A stretch of DNA of 64,000 nucleotides. It comes from Ryuthela nishihirai. Lineage: Eukaryota; Arthropoda; Arachnida; Araneae; Heptathelidae. Within the stretch, counting starts at the first letter, position 1; every line of letters starts with the position of its first letter. The notes beneath the pieces were generated by a model that ran no database searches, was not told the origin of the DNA, and saw nothing but the letters and a program-made list of their open reading frames with translations. The translations under genes and the position numbers were made by a program. The stretch lies in assembly GCA_038380435.1 (NCBI GenBank), contig JAWZYU010000017.1, positions 26,029,483-26,093,482 of the forward strand. Reading direction: 5' to 3'. This document shows, one piece after another, positions 11,486 to 21,562 of the stretch.

Positions 11486-11900
11486 CCGCTCCACCGCCGT
11501 CCGTCGGATGAGACGTTAAGCCGTGGCAACGTGTGCGGGAGAGCCATACCCTGTGCACGTTAAAGAACATGCTGGATGGCCTTGACGGGAGGCTACCATC
11601 TGCCTCCCAACAACTGTTCCAGTGGGTCCCCTCCCCCAACCTTCTCTGAGACTTCGGTGTCCTTGTGACCTGGCCATTTAGACCGTGGTGTGCAAAAAAG
11701 TGCCGCTCAGAGGTAAAACAACCCAACGTTAAAGAACACGCTGGATGGTCTTGATGGGAGGCTACCATCTGTCTCCCAATGGCTGTTCCAGTGGGTACCC
11801 TCCCCCAACCTTCTCTGAGCCTTCGGGGTCCTTGTGACATGGCCATTCAGCCCATTGTGTGCAAGAAAGTGCGCTCAGAGATAAAACAACCCAACCCAAC
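11486..11900 (+). mobile_element. Headless SINE-A with duplicated 3' module
   Basis: Begins in the middle of the body (CACCGCCGTCCGTCGGATG) and reaches a tail AAAACAACCCAA at about 11730. It then restarts at CGTTAAAGAACACGCTGG and runs to a second tail ending CCCAACCCAAC. The same join occurs at 44.1 kb and 52.4 kb, and a close variant at 51.6 kb. Confidence 0.88.
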
Positions 11901-13100
11901 TCTTTCATGAATAGGTGCAGATTGGAAATAAACAATCACGTATGCATCTATACCACGACACAACGAAAGATGGCTGAGAACACAGCAAAAAAAGAGCGAC
12001 CTTATTTTTGTAAATACTTGGAAATATGTTTTTCATAGTAATAAATAAAAAAAATTCTTCCGCAAATAAAAGAAAACGCAAATAAAAACCAAGATTTACA
12101 TTTCGTTAGAGGAAAAGCTTTTATTTTTGGATACACTTAATATTATTTAACATAAAATAATACTTCTATCATATTTTCCATTGGGAGAGCAACAACCCCT
12201 CTAGCCCTTCCACCCCCCCCCCCCAACCCCTATTGCCGTCGCTCATCCCGACTATCACAGTTCCGACAGTTTTACTTTCATCTGATTTACTTTTGCGTGA
12301 TCATCGAGTCGGATTTTAGATTCGCGGTATCTGAATGCGAGTCCCAAATATCAACGTGATCAGAATAAAACTCCACTGGTCTTTGAGGTCTTATGCGATT
12401 GAAATCTGTGTGCCTTGAAGGAAACTCCACAGCGATTGAAGCGATCTTTTCGAAAACGTTAAAAAAGACTCGAGGGCAATCAAGAGCTAGAATTGATTCC
12501 ATGTTACGAAACAAGAAGGGAATCAACTCGGAATGTGTACTTTTGGCATTCGTTTGATTCATTAGGTTCTTTAAATATGAAAGTCAAGGAACAAAAGAGA
12601 TAAAAACCTCATCGCATGTCTAGTTGAGTTTCTTTTTCTCTTCTCATTATCTTAAAGTGGCTCTTTTATTTTTCGTCAGAGTTTAACATTCTTCTTGCAG
12701 TACGAAGTTATTTTGAATAATGGCAATCTTCTCCTTCTAAATCGAGCGCAAAGGAATGTAAAGAGAGGTGACGGAAAAGGAAAAAAATGATTTTCTTCGG
12801 GAGGATTAAAAAAAAATTCTTTGAAGGAGCAGAGCATTTCTTTCAGGAGTGTAGAACTCGGCCATGGGACGGCAAAAAAAAACTCCGACGAGTATGGGAT
12901 ATCAATCTTAATGCACTGATTTCCAAAATTAAGGAAAATTCAGAAAAATTATGATATACAAAAACTGTATGAATGATGTTAATGATATTTGAACATGAAT
13001 TACAATGTTAGTTTCAGAATGGCATAAAATATTTTGCACTAGAAACATTTTTCGTCAAAAAATAACATCACAGGAACTTGTCCAAAAATGAGGTGTCAGA
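11901..13100. other. No gene recognised; one 91-codon frame of unknown meaning
   Basis: The minus frame 12287-12562 encodes a mixed-composition 91-residue peptide (starting MNQTNAKSTHSEL) that I do not recognise. No splice-site context was strong enough to call it an exon. A poly-C run lies at about 12208-12220. The rest is AT-rich. Confidence 0.35.
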
Positions 13101-13753
13101 ATGCAATGGGCAAAGTTCTTTAATAAGGAGTGTGGTCACCCCTTACAGCAATGCAGGCACGGCAGCGATGTTACATGCTGTTGTGACATAGCTCAGTAGG
13201 GAATAACGACCATTGTTCCTTTAAAGCAGTAATAAGTTCCCCCTTTATTTCAGGTGGAGGTTTGAGGGCAGCAACACGTCTCCCTAGAGCATCCCACACA
13301 TACTCAATCGGATTTAGGTCGGGAGATCTAGCCTGGCCTTTCCATGTGCATAATGCCATCATTACTTTACGCATAATGATCTCCTCTTGAAGGTATTGTT
13401 CCACTAGTAAAGCTCTGTGTGGACGAGCGTTATCGTCTTGTAAGATGAATGTTTTACGTATAGGACCAGCGTAAGGGCGTACATAAAAGTCCAGGATGTC
13501 ATCTCTGTACCTTTGAACACTGAGGATTCCACTCGTCAACACATAGACGTCTGTGCATTCACCTAAGGAAATGTCCAAACACACACACTACCTCCACCAT
13601 AACTGTCTCTTTGACGGATGTTACTGGGATGATAGTGGGTACCTCGTTCTCCCCATATCAAACAATGTCTGGAATCACACTGCAAGCAATATCTGGATTC
13701 ATCTGTGAAGAGTACGGACCTCCATTGCTCTTTTGTCCATAAAAACAGATGTT

Positions 13754-14065
13754 TTAGAGTGGATCGTTGTTTTGAGTTGTAAATGTGAGTAAAGAAATTC
13801 GAAATAGCCATTTTGTAGGAATGACCTCGAGACATCATTTCCCAAATGAACTGCGGTGGAGAGCTATTGGCCGGCTCGAAGCAGGCCAAAGTCAGTCAAA
13901 CGTAGCACGATGGCTTAATGTGACTACTTCTATGGTCCAGATACTGTGAAATCAATTTCTTAGCACGGATTCCGCGTCTCGGAGGTTTAGCCGGGGAAGG
14001 GGTAGAATTACGATCGCTGTACAAGACCGTTATCTGCGATTAACAGCATGAAGGAACATGACGTC
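13754..14065 (+). repeat. Inverted duplicate of the Tc1 5' region
   Basis: This ~310-bp segment is the reverse complement of about 14453-14770, with few differences. It holds the 5' leader, an ATG at 13821 and the first HTH in plus orientation, opposite to the surrounding transposase. The ends facing the spacer both carry GCATGAAGGAACATGACG, which on the left side occurs twice more in tandem (to about 14093). Minus-strand frames starting MACFEPANSS across both arms are antisense shadows of the HTH. Confidence 0.88.
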
Positions 14066-14260
14066 TGATTAACAGCATGAAGGAACATGACGTCATGATG
14101 CGTGCCCAATCTAACCGCTCTCTCCTGTGACGTGATGTGAGGGGTATACAAATTACTGGCCTTTTAGCGTACAGACCTCCCTCATGAGGCCTTCTACGCA
14201 CAGGAGAAGCTGATACAACCCTCCCAGTGGCTACTGAAAGAGAGGATTCGTAGCTGAGAG

Positions 14261-14438
14261 CAGTGGCGGACTGGTCAGAGTGTCAGCTTGCCCGATGGCA
14301 AGTGGGTCCTGTTGGCCCCTGATGAAGTGGGCCCCTTTAAACATTAGACAATATGTTAAAAATGTTAATGACTTGTTGTTGTGGGTTGGCCCCATTTGTC
14401 TCCTGGCAACCAATATGTTTAGACCCAGTCCGTCACTT
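14261..14438. mobile_element. hAT-type MITE, 178 bp
   Basis: Terminal inverted repeats are CAGTGGCGGACTGG at the left and, on the other strand at the right, AAGTGACGGACTGG (12 of 14 match). The element is flanked by the exact 8-bp direct repeat GCTGAGAG (14253-14260 and 14439-14446). Known: 8-bp target duplications and CAGTGG-like ends are features of hAT transposons. No coding capacity, so it is non-autonomous. It lies in the transposase frame of a Tc1 copy and is therefore younger than it. Confidence 0.9.
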
Positions 14439-14782
14439 GCTGAGAGGGAATAGACGTCATGTTCCTTCATGCTGTTAATCGCAGATAACGGTCTTGTACA
14501 GCGATCGTAATTCTACCCCTTCCCCGGCTAAACCTCCGAGACGCGGAATCCGTGCTAAGAAATTGATTTCACAGTATCTGGACCATAGAAGTAGTCACAC
14601 TCAGCCATCGTGCTACGTTTGACTGACTTTGGCCTGCTTCGAGCCGGCCAATAGCTCTCCACCGCAGTTCATTTGGGAAATGATGTCTCGAGGTCATTCC
14701 TACAAAATGGCTATTTCGAATTTCTTTACTCACATTTACAACTCAAAACAACGATCCACTCTAAAACATCCGTTTTTATGCC

Positions 14783-15128
14783 GCTATACGATTACGCAAA
14801 TTGACGCAACCTAGACTAATTTGCATACGATATGCTCACTCGGCATTACTTTACTGGTTACATGAACAAGTTCAGTGAAGATTTTGATACATGAACAAGT
14901 TAGTGATTAATTATACTGCTTTAATATACACACGGTGATGTTCTGTTATATGAGGCATTGTGGTTTGACTTCCCATTTTAAGGAGAGCGATGTCTTATGT
15001 TTAAGTACAGAGAAGATAAAGACACTTTGAAAATTCTTCACGCCCCAAACCTCATAAAGTCTCCATGAGACAAAGTCCATAACCGTAGGTATTAAGGTTG
15101 TAACGATCACCGTCGTATGAAACCGAAA
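14783..15128. other. No gene recognised
   Basis: AT-rich sequence between the Tc1 relic and a SINE. The word ACATGAACAAGTT occurs twice near 14860-14900. Nothing coding is visible. Confidence 0.4.
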
Positions 15129-15139
15129 TCTACCCTACG

Positions 15140-15440
15140 GGTTGTTGGGTTGGGTTGTTTTACCCCTGAGCGGCACTTTTTTGCACACCATGGGCTAAAT
15201 GGCCAGGTCACATGGACCCCGAAGGCTCAGAGAAGGTTGGGGGAGGGGACCCACTGGAACAGCTGTTGGGAGACAGATGGTAGCCTCCCGTCAAGGCCAT
15301 CCAGCGTGTTCTTTAACGTGCACAGGGTATGGCTCTCCCACACACGGGGCCACGGCTTAACGTCCCATCCGACGGACGGCGGCCTTTCCAAGCCCATCGG
15401 TGTCCCCTACTGACCGTGGGCAGGGCGAGGAATTTTTGCG
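15140..15440 (-). mobile_element. 5'-truncated SINE-A copy with target-site duplication
   Basis: Tail and body are intact, but the element stops at GGAATTTTTGCG before the tRNA head. TCTACCCTACG flanks it at 15129-15139 and 15441-15451. A truncated copy with an intact duplication shows that reverse transcription began at the tail and ended early. Confidence 0.93.
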
Positions 15441-15533
15441 TCTACCCTACGAATCAAGACTGTAAGCACTAGACTAAGGCATTAACTGTTGCATTAAACA
15501 AGATGGTAGCCATTGATGATTCCAGAATAATAG

Positions 15534-16134
15534 TGTTGCGAATTTTAAAATGGATAGGCACTGAGCGTGAGTATTAATAATTATACTTTCAAACCAGTTA
15601 CAATACAATGCAAATTGTTACAAAAATATGGATGAAGTATCTTATAAACAAATTAACTACTATGATGCATAAGTCATTAAACTTTTTTTACAGAGCATAC
15701 AATATCAGCTCTGTCTATTCTACTAAAATACTACCTCTTCATTTTGTTTGCCATGTCACTTGAATAATTTCAGACGTAAACAATCTCTCGTCCTGAGCTA
15801 GTTCACTAAACTTTTCTTACTAACAACAGAAAACCAACACCCACGCACACACTAATAAATATACTTCTTATTTTCATTTATCGCGCACTGATTCAGATCA
15901 TCTGAACGTCCTTTCAGATCTCACAACTTTAACACACTTAACGCGTAAATACTCGGATGAACTTCTTCATCTTTCACAATACCATACACTGCATTACATT
16001 TCTTCCATTTTCATTCTTTCGAACTGTTCTAAGTTCTAATTCGTTGGCTAAAATGAATCTCATGCTGGAGCACACACGAGCGTTGTCACGTTTTGTCATG
16101 AAGTCACTGCTGCTCGTTCATCTGTCGTAAAACT
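15534..16134 (-). mobile_element. 3' LTR of a defective Ty3/gypsy-type element
   Basis: On the minus strand a purine tract (AAGGAGGGGGC, about 16134-16146) is followed by ~600 bp that ends in CA at 15534. Its last ~45 bp, including ACTCACGCTCAGTGCC, are repeated at 19629-19674, as expected for the two LTRs of one element. The integrase C-terminal frame ends just upstream. The exact 5' edge is uncertain because the usual terminal TG is not clear. Confidence 0.7.
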
Positions 16135-16143
16135 GCCCCCTCC

Positions 16144-16483
16144 TTAGGTCTTGTTCGTTCCGAACAATTCTGGATTCCGAAGCTTCTTCAGTTCTTCGAT
16201 GAAACGGGTCGGAACGATCCACGTGAACCACCTTGCTTCGACGTCCAACTTTGTAGTTGGACGTCGACGAATGCGATACATCACGTCGTTAATCCTGTTA
16301 ACTACTGTATACGGACCTTCCCAAGGTTTCTGTAGTCTTGGTGAAAGTCTTCTCTCTCTATGTGGATCAGTTGGACGTCGACGAATGCGATACATCACGT
16401 CGTTAATCCCGTTATCTTCTGTATGGACGTTCCCCAGGTTTCTGAAGTTTTGGAGAAAGCTTCTTCTTCCTATGTGGATTTGT
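16144..16483 (-). pseudogene. Ty3/gypsy integrase C-terminal tail, tandemly duplicated
   Basis: The minus frame at 16144-16398 contains LSPRLQKPWEGPYTVVNRI and NDVMYRIRRRP, the SH3-like C-terminal segment of Ty3/gypsy integrases, which comes shortly before the polyprotein end. A second, more decayed copy of the same ~112-bp segment (16372-16483; KLSPKLQKPGERPYR) lies immediately upstream in a frame fused to the zinc-finger ORF. The catalytic DDE core, RNase H, reverse transcriptase and protease are absent from the window, so the element is not autonomous. Confidence 0.82.
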
Positions 16484-18244
16484 TTTCTCTACTACAGTAG
16501 GTGAACATCTGTTTTGTTCCACTGTATTGAAAATACGGACGGCTGTCTTCTTTAGGAAGGTGACGAGTTTATTGCTTTTGTTTTGCTTCTGGCGATAAAA
16601 AGAACATTTCATTCTCACGTGTTTCCTCAGTTTATCCCACATGTCTGTGTCAAAATGGAAGCGAATCACATTATGACGTAGATTTCTCTTCTCACTGAAG
16701 CTTCGTCCACAAACAAAATACGTGTAAGGCTTACAGCCCGTGTGAACACGTTTATGTCTCTTTAGGGAGAAGAATCGACTAAGAGTTTTCGTGCAAAACC
16801 TGTACTCGAAAGTTTTCTTCTTTGGATTTTTACCTATGGCTCGTCTTGACTTTGGTTCTGATTTCACATCTCCTACCATTACGCTAGGCTGTTCATAATG
16901 AAGAATATCAGAGGCTGATTCACTTGACGACGCAATAGGACACGCAGCTTTACGAAGAAGAATCTCTGGTAATTGGAACTGCTCCAAGCTCAGGGTTGTA
17001 GCTGTACCGTCAAGAGGATGAGGAAACGAAGCAATTTCCATTAGGACATCCATGTTATTCGACTTAGTTTTAGAATTCTGCCAAGTAAATTTTGTTTCTA
17101 TGGATATTGTTTCTCTACTCTGTCCGTTCACTGAATCGATATTTCCTGGACACTGAAACTCTGATAAACACAATTTTTCCTTATTCTTCTTCTTACCAAG
17201 TTTAAGGGATATGGGATCATTTCTCATTTGAGCCATTTTCCACCCTATGCTGTAGGCTTCTTCATCCACTTTCTTTCTAACAGCTGTGTCTTCCTCCGAA
17301 TTCACATTCTTGGAGCTCTCATTGTAATTTGCCAGGGAAATATCAGTCATGATTACCAAATTGTTCATTTTGGAGAACAGAGGCGAGTTTTGTAACGTGA
17401 TATTGTCCACTTTAGAGCTCTTGTAGTCGTGATAAAACATTTCTATATCCTTATAATCTAAATGATTATAATGTCCAAATCTGCGCATTGACTGTTCAGA
17501 AAAGAAATTCAGCATGGCTACGTTGAGGAGGTTATCTGAGGGCTTCACTTCTCTCTGATCGTAACTCTGAGGCTTAGTTTCATCTAGAAAGTTACTGTTA
17601 TCCGAGCACAATTTATTACTCATAGAAAAAGGAATATCTAAGTCAGTCTTTGAAGTACTGTCTCTGCCTGAAGCTCCTTTACTAGCATCACCTGTTACGC
17701 TTTTACGCCATTCTTCGGAATTCCTCTTTCTTACATCCCCACTTTCTACAAACGATTCGACTGTGACTATATGCTTCGGAAAAATCTCTCCGACTTCCCC
17801 GGTAACGTCGAATGGCGCTTCGTTTCTATGATGAATGGACGCCTCTTCTTTTACATTGTCGACGATACGATCTGACGACTCTTCTCTACTCGGACCACTC
17901 TGCGAAACTTAAACTCTGTTTCGTTCTCCCTCACTACCACTCTTTACTCTGCCTTTGCGAGAATTGTCCATGACGCATTTTGTTGACGGCGAGGAATAGA
18001 ATACCTTTCGTGTGGATCTCTCTTCAGATCGTGATAGATTTGTATACTTAGGTATTTGGAAGTGCAAACCGTATTGAGTAGTCTCACATCTCTTTGATCT
18101 GTGCGATTGATCCTCACATTTCGTATAATTTTTATACTGCTCAACAATATTCTTATGGTTAGCATCTTTAAAACTTTGGTCATCTGTAATGTTACCTCCA
18201 ATGCTGTTAGTTTCGTTAATTTCACCTATTGGTTTGGGATTCAC
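16412..18244 (-). pseudogene. Decayed C2H2 zinc-finger-like frame inside the LTR element
   Basis: A minus-strand frame of about 610 codons is open from 18244 to 16412 except for a single TAA at 17909-17911. The part after the stop (ATG at 17623) is 403 codons. Near its C-terminus are TLSRFFSLKRHKRVHTG, a linker CKPY, and CGRSFSEKRNLRHNVIRFH, the backbone of two C2H2 fingers including the HTGxKPY-type linker. In both fingers the first zinc-binding Cys is replaced (Phe/Tyr context), so metal binding should be lost. The upstream ~450 residues are Ser/Lys/Asn-rich with no recognised domain. The last ~20 residues are gypsy integrase sequence, so the frame is fused to retroelement sequence. Likely a host zinc-finger transcript captured by the element or a lineage-specific accessory ORF; the origin is unproven. 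Confidence 0.65.
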
Positions 18245-18318
18245 ATTTTGATCTGCGTTGCCTTTCTCTTTTTCTTTTTCATGTTTATAATCTAACTTAA
18301 CACTATCATTATCATCTT

Positions 18319-19596
18319 TTACACTGACAATTCAACCTTTAAACTATCACATTGTCTATTAAGTTCGGTTTTAATGTCCTTGAACTGATCAATAATCTTA
18401 CCAAATTGAGAAGCCATTTCGGCTTTTAACTCATTATTTTGTGCGACCATTTCGACTTTCAAGTTATCTTTTTGAGAAACTATCTCAGTTCTCAACTCAT
18501 TATTTTGTGTAGCCATATCGGTTTTCAAGTCATCGTTTTGTCTAGCAAGGTCACCTATTTTGTTGTTTATGTCACTATTTTGACTAGAAAGTTAACCTAT
18601 TTTGTTGTTTATGTCACTATTTTGACTAGAAAGTTAACCTATTTTGTTGTTTATGTCACTATTTTGACTAGAAAGTTAACCTATTTTGTTGTTTATGTCA
18701 CTATTTTGACTAGATAGTTAACCTATTTTGTTGTTTATGTCACTATTTTGACTAGAAAGTTCACCTATTTTATTGTTTATGTCACTATTTTGACTAGAAA
18801 GTTCACCTATTTTATTGTTTATGTCACTATTTTGACTAGAAAGTTCACCTATTTTATTGTTTATGTCACTATTTTGACTAGAAAGTTCGCCTATTTTATT
18901 GTTTATGTCACTATTTTGACTAGAAAGTTCACCTATTTTATTGTTTATGTCACTATTTTGACTAGAAAGTTCACCTATTTTATTGTTTATGTCACTATTT
19001 TGACTAGAAAGTTCACCTATTTTATTGTTTATGTCACTATTTTGACTAGAAAGTTCACCTATTTTATTGTTTATGTCACTATTTTGACTAGAAAGTTCAC
19101 CTATTTTATTGTTTATGTCACTATTTTGACTAGAAAGTTCACCTATTTTATTGTTTATGTCACTATTTTGACTAGAAAGTTCGCCTATTTTATTGTTTAT
19201 GTCACTATTTTGACTAGAAAGTTCACCTATTTTATTGTTTATGTCACTATTTTGACTAGAAAGTTCACCTATTTTATTGTTTATGTCACTATTTTGACTA
19301 GAAAGTTCACCTATTTTATTGTTTATGTCACTATTTTGACTAGAAAGTTCACCTATTTTATTGTTTATGTCACTATTTTGACTAGAAAGTTCACCTATTT
19401 TATTGTTTATGTCACTATTTTGACTAGAAAGTTCGCCTATTTTATTGTTTATGTCACTATTTTGACTAGAAAGTTCACCTATTTTATTGCTTTGGGCAGT
19501 TGTATCACCTTTAATATCATTGTTTTGGCTGGTTATTTCAGCTTTCAAGTTGTATATCAACTTTACTAATTCATCCATACCTCTAGTTAACGGCAT
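18319..19596 (-). pseudogene. Gag-like coiled-coil ORF of the LTR element, broken
   Basis: The frame starts with MPLTRGMDELVKLIYNLKAE just downstream of the right LTR remnant, the position of gag. It continues as about 22 tandem 14-residue units NKIGELSSQNSDIN, a polar coiled-coil-like pattern, then a non-repeated charged segment (18319-18528; TQNNELRTEIVSQKDNLK and similar). The intact part ends at a TAA at 18718. Four units (18591-18722) carry the same Glu-to-stop change. At about 18318 the frame breaks again, and the adjacent frame continues as KDDNDSVKLDYKHEKEKEKG into the zinc-finger ORF, which suggests a small indel. No CCHC knuckle was seen. Known: gag proteins of some arthropod gypsy elements have coiled-coil regions. 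Confidence 0.7.
18546..19490 (-). repeat. 42-bp in-frame tandem repeat
   Basis: About 22 copies of a 42-bp unit (plus strand TTGACTAGAAAGTTCACCTA plus TTTTATTGTTTATGTCACTA and so on) encode 14 residues each on the minus strand. Copies are nearly identical even at silent sites, so the expansion is recent. Variants are TTCGCC at about 18885, 19180 and 19430, and GTTAACC plus TTTTGTTG in the four left-most copies. The plus strand is also open here, but only as a shadow. Confidence 0.95.
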
Positions 19597-19628
19597 TCAA
19601 TAAATTATCTACACTCCTAGACACCAAG

Positions 19629-19674
19629 TGTTGTGAATCTTTAAAATGGATAGGCACTGAGCGTGAGTATTAAT
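19629..19674 (-). mobile_element. 5' LTR remnant
   Basis: TGTTGTGAATC followed by AAAATGGATAGGCACTGAGC and GTGAGTATTAAT matches the inner end of the LTR at 15534. To the right it breaks into unrelated minisatellite, so most of this LTR was lost. The sequence inside (minus strand CTTGGTGTCTAGG) sits where a primer-binding site is expected, but I could not assign the tRNA. Confidence 0.7.
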
Positions 19675-19689
19675 TCGTAAAATCTAGGT

Positions 19690-21130
19690 GAAAATTTGTA
19701 ATTTTTTTTTCAAAATTAGGGAGAGTTGTCAAAATCGAGGCAACTTGGCAAATCTAGGGCAGTTTGGAAAATGGAGAGACGAAAAAATTTAGAGCAGTTG
19801 GCAAAATTCGAAGCCACTTAGTAAAATACAGGTGAGTTGGCAAAATCGGAACAACTTGGCAAAATCTTGGGGAGTTGGCAAAATTCGGAGTGACTTGGTA
19901 AAATCTTGGGGAATTGGAAAAATTCAGGTTTTTTTTCTGTAAAATTATGGCGAGTTGGGAAAATCTAGAGGTAGTTGGAAAAGCTAGCGACAGTTGGTAA
20001 AATTCGGAATGACTTGGCAAAATCGTGGAGAGTTGACAAAATTCAGATGAGATGTAAAATTTGCAATCTTTTTTCTGTAAACTTATGGCATGTTGGGAAA
20101 ATCGAGACAGTTTCGCAATATTTAGGAGAGTTGGCAAAATTCAGAGTGACTTTTCAAAAATCAGGTGAGATGTAAAAATTGGGATTTTTTTTCTGCAAAA
20201 TTGTGGCGAGATGGAAAATCGAGGACACTTGACAAAATCTAGAGCAGTTGGCAAAATTCGAATCCACTTGGTAAGATACGGGCGATTTGTGGAAATTGGG
20301 ATTGTTTTTGTGAAATTAAGGAGAGTTGACAAAATCGAGAAAACTTGGCAAAATCTAGGGAAGTTGGCAAAACTGGAAACCACTTGGTAAAGTAAAAGTG
20401 AGTTGTAAAAATTGGGATTGATTTTGTGAAATTAGAGAGAGTTGGAAAAACCAAGTACTCTTGGCAAAATCTAGGGGATTTGACAAAATTCGAAGCCACT
20501 TGGTAAAATACAGGAGAGTTGTGAAAATTGTGCCTTTCTTGTGCAATTAAGGAGAGTTTATAAAATTCGAAGTGGCTTGACAAATTCAGGGAAGATGTAA
20601 AAATTACAGCGAGTTGGCAAAATTCGAATCCACTTGGTAAAATATAGGCGGGTTGCAAAAATTGAGATTTGTTTTGTGAAATTAAGAAGTGTTGGAGAAA
20701 TTGAGGAAACTTAACAAAATGTAGGGCAGATGGCAAAATTGGAATCCACTTGGAAAATACGGGCGAGTTGTGATAATTGGGATTGGGTTTGTGAAATTAA
20801 GGAGAGTTGAAAAAATCGACAAAACTTGGCAAAATCTTTGGGAGTTTGAAAAGTTGAAGTGATTTGGCAAATTTAGGAGAGATGTAAAGATGGGATTAGG
20901 TTCGTGAAATTAAGGAGAGTTGGTCAAATGAAGGGAAAATTCACACTGACTTGCTACAATTCAGACGTGATGTAAATATTGGAATTATGTCTGTGAAATA
21001 ATAATGGCTAATTGGCAAAATTGGAAGGTAAATGTGAAATTACATTAAGTTGGCAAAATTGGAATTGAAAGCCAAATGGCAAAATGTTGTATAGTTGTGA
21101 AAATTGGCACCCCACGGAGCGGAAATCTAA
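19690..21130. repeat. Highly degenerate minisatellite
   Basis: Words such as GGCAAAATCTAGG, GAGTTGGCAAAATTCG, CCACTTGGTAAAAT and TTTTTCTGTAAAATT recur throughout with variable spacing (tens of bp). It is a decayed tandem repeat with no coding content. Minus frames rich in Phe/Ser/Gln are artefacts of it. Confidence 0.8.
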
Positions 21131-21185
21131 GAAAAGTTTGCTCAGTTGGCAAAGTTTGAATTTCGAGTTCGAAAATTTTTGATCC

Positions 21186-21560
21186 CATGGCTCAGTCGGT
21201 AGCGCTCCAGGCTCGTAATCTGTAGTTCCCAGGTTCGAGTCCCAGCTGGGTCAGCGTTGAGATTTATCTCCGCAAAATTCCCCGCCCTGCCCACGGTCAG
21301 TAGGGGACACCGATGGGCTTGGAAAGGCCGCCGTCCGTCGGATGGGGCGTTAAGCCGTGGCCCCGTGTGAGGGAGAGCCATACCCTGTGCACGTTAAAAA
21401 ACACGCTGGATGGCCTTGACGGGAGGCTACCATCTGTCTCCCAACAGCTGTTCCAGTGGGTCCCCTCCCCCAACCTTCTCTGAGCCTTCGGGGTCCTTGT
21501 GGCCTGGCCATTTAGCCCATGGTGTGCAAAAAAGTGCCGCTCAGAGGTAAAACAACCCAA
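21186..21560 (+). mobile_element. SINE-A copy, slightly 5'-truncated
   Basis: Starts at CATGGCTCAGTCGGTAGCGC, lacking the first G-rich bases of the head, and runs through the full body to AAAACAACCCAAAACAAC. No target-site duplication was found. It abuts the end of the Jockey-like relic. Confidence 0.9.
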
Positions 21561-21562
21561 AA

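Larger units (their letters stand above)
13171..14697 (-). pseudogene. Tc1-family transposase pseudogene with inverted internal duplication
   Basis: Encoded a Tc1/mariner-superfamily DDE transposase, which binds element ends through two N-terminal helix-turn-helix domains and cuts and pastes at TA. On the minus strand the start ATG is at 14697, followed by NELRWRAIGRLEAGQ and SQSNVARWL (first HTH). After the hAT MITE at 14261-14438, the second HTH runs to about 14070 (RRRPHEGGLYAKRPV, RRERLDWAR). The catalytic part resumes near 13745 with EQWRSVLFTDESRY (first Asp), then QDDNARPHRA (second Asp) near 13435 and SPDLNPIEYVWD (Glu) near 13320. Between the two halves sits an inverted copy of the N-terminal region (13754-14065). 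Stops and frameshifts are also present. I found no convincing terminal repeats. Confidence 0.85.

Noticed and set aside
12287..12562. 91-codon minus frame as a gene
   Set aside because: No recognised domain, no convincing splice or start context; kept only as an unexplained frame.
13800..13889. Minus frame starting MACFEPANSS, seen twice (13.8 and 14.6 kb)
   Set aside because: Antisense of the Tc1 N-terminal helix-turn-helix, which reads sensibly on the other strand in each inverted copy.
18748..19569. Plus-strand 273-codon frame over the 42-bp repeat
   Set aside because: It is the antisense shadow of the minus-strand gag-like repeat, which has a sensible start next to the LTR.
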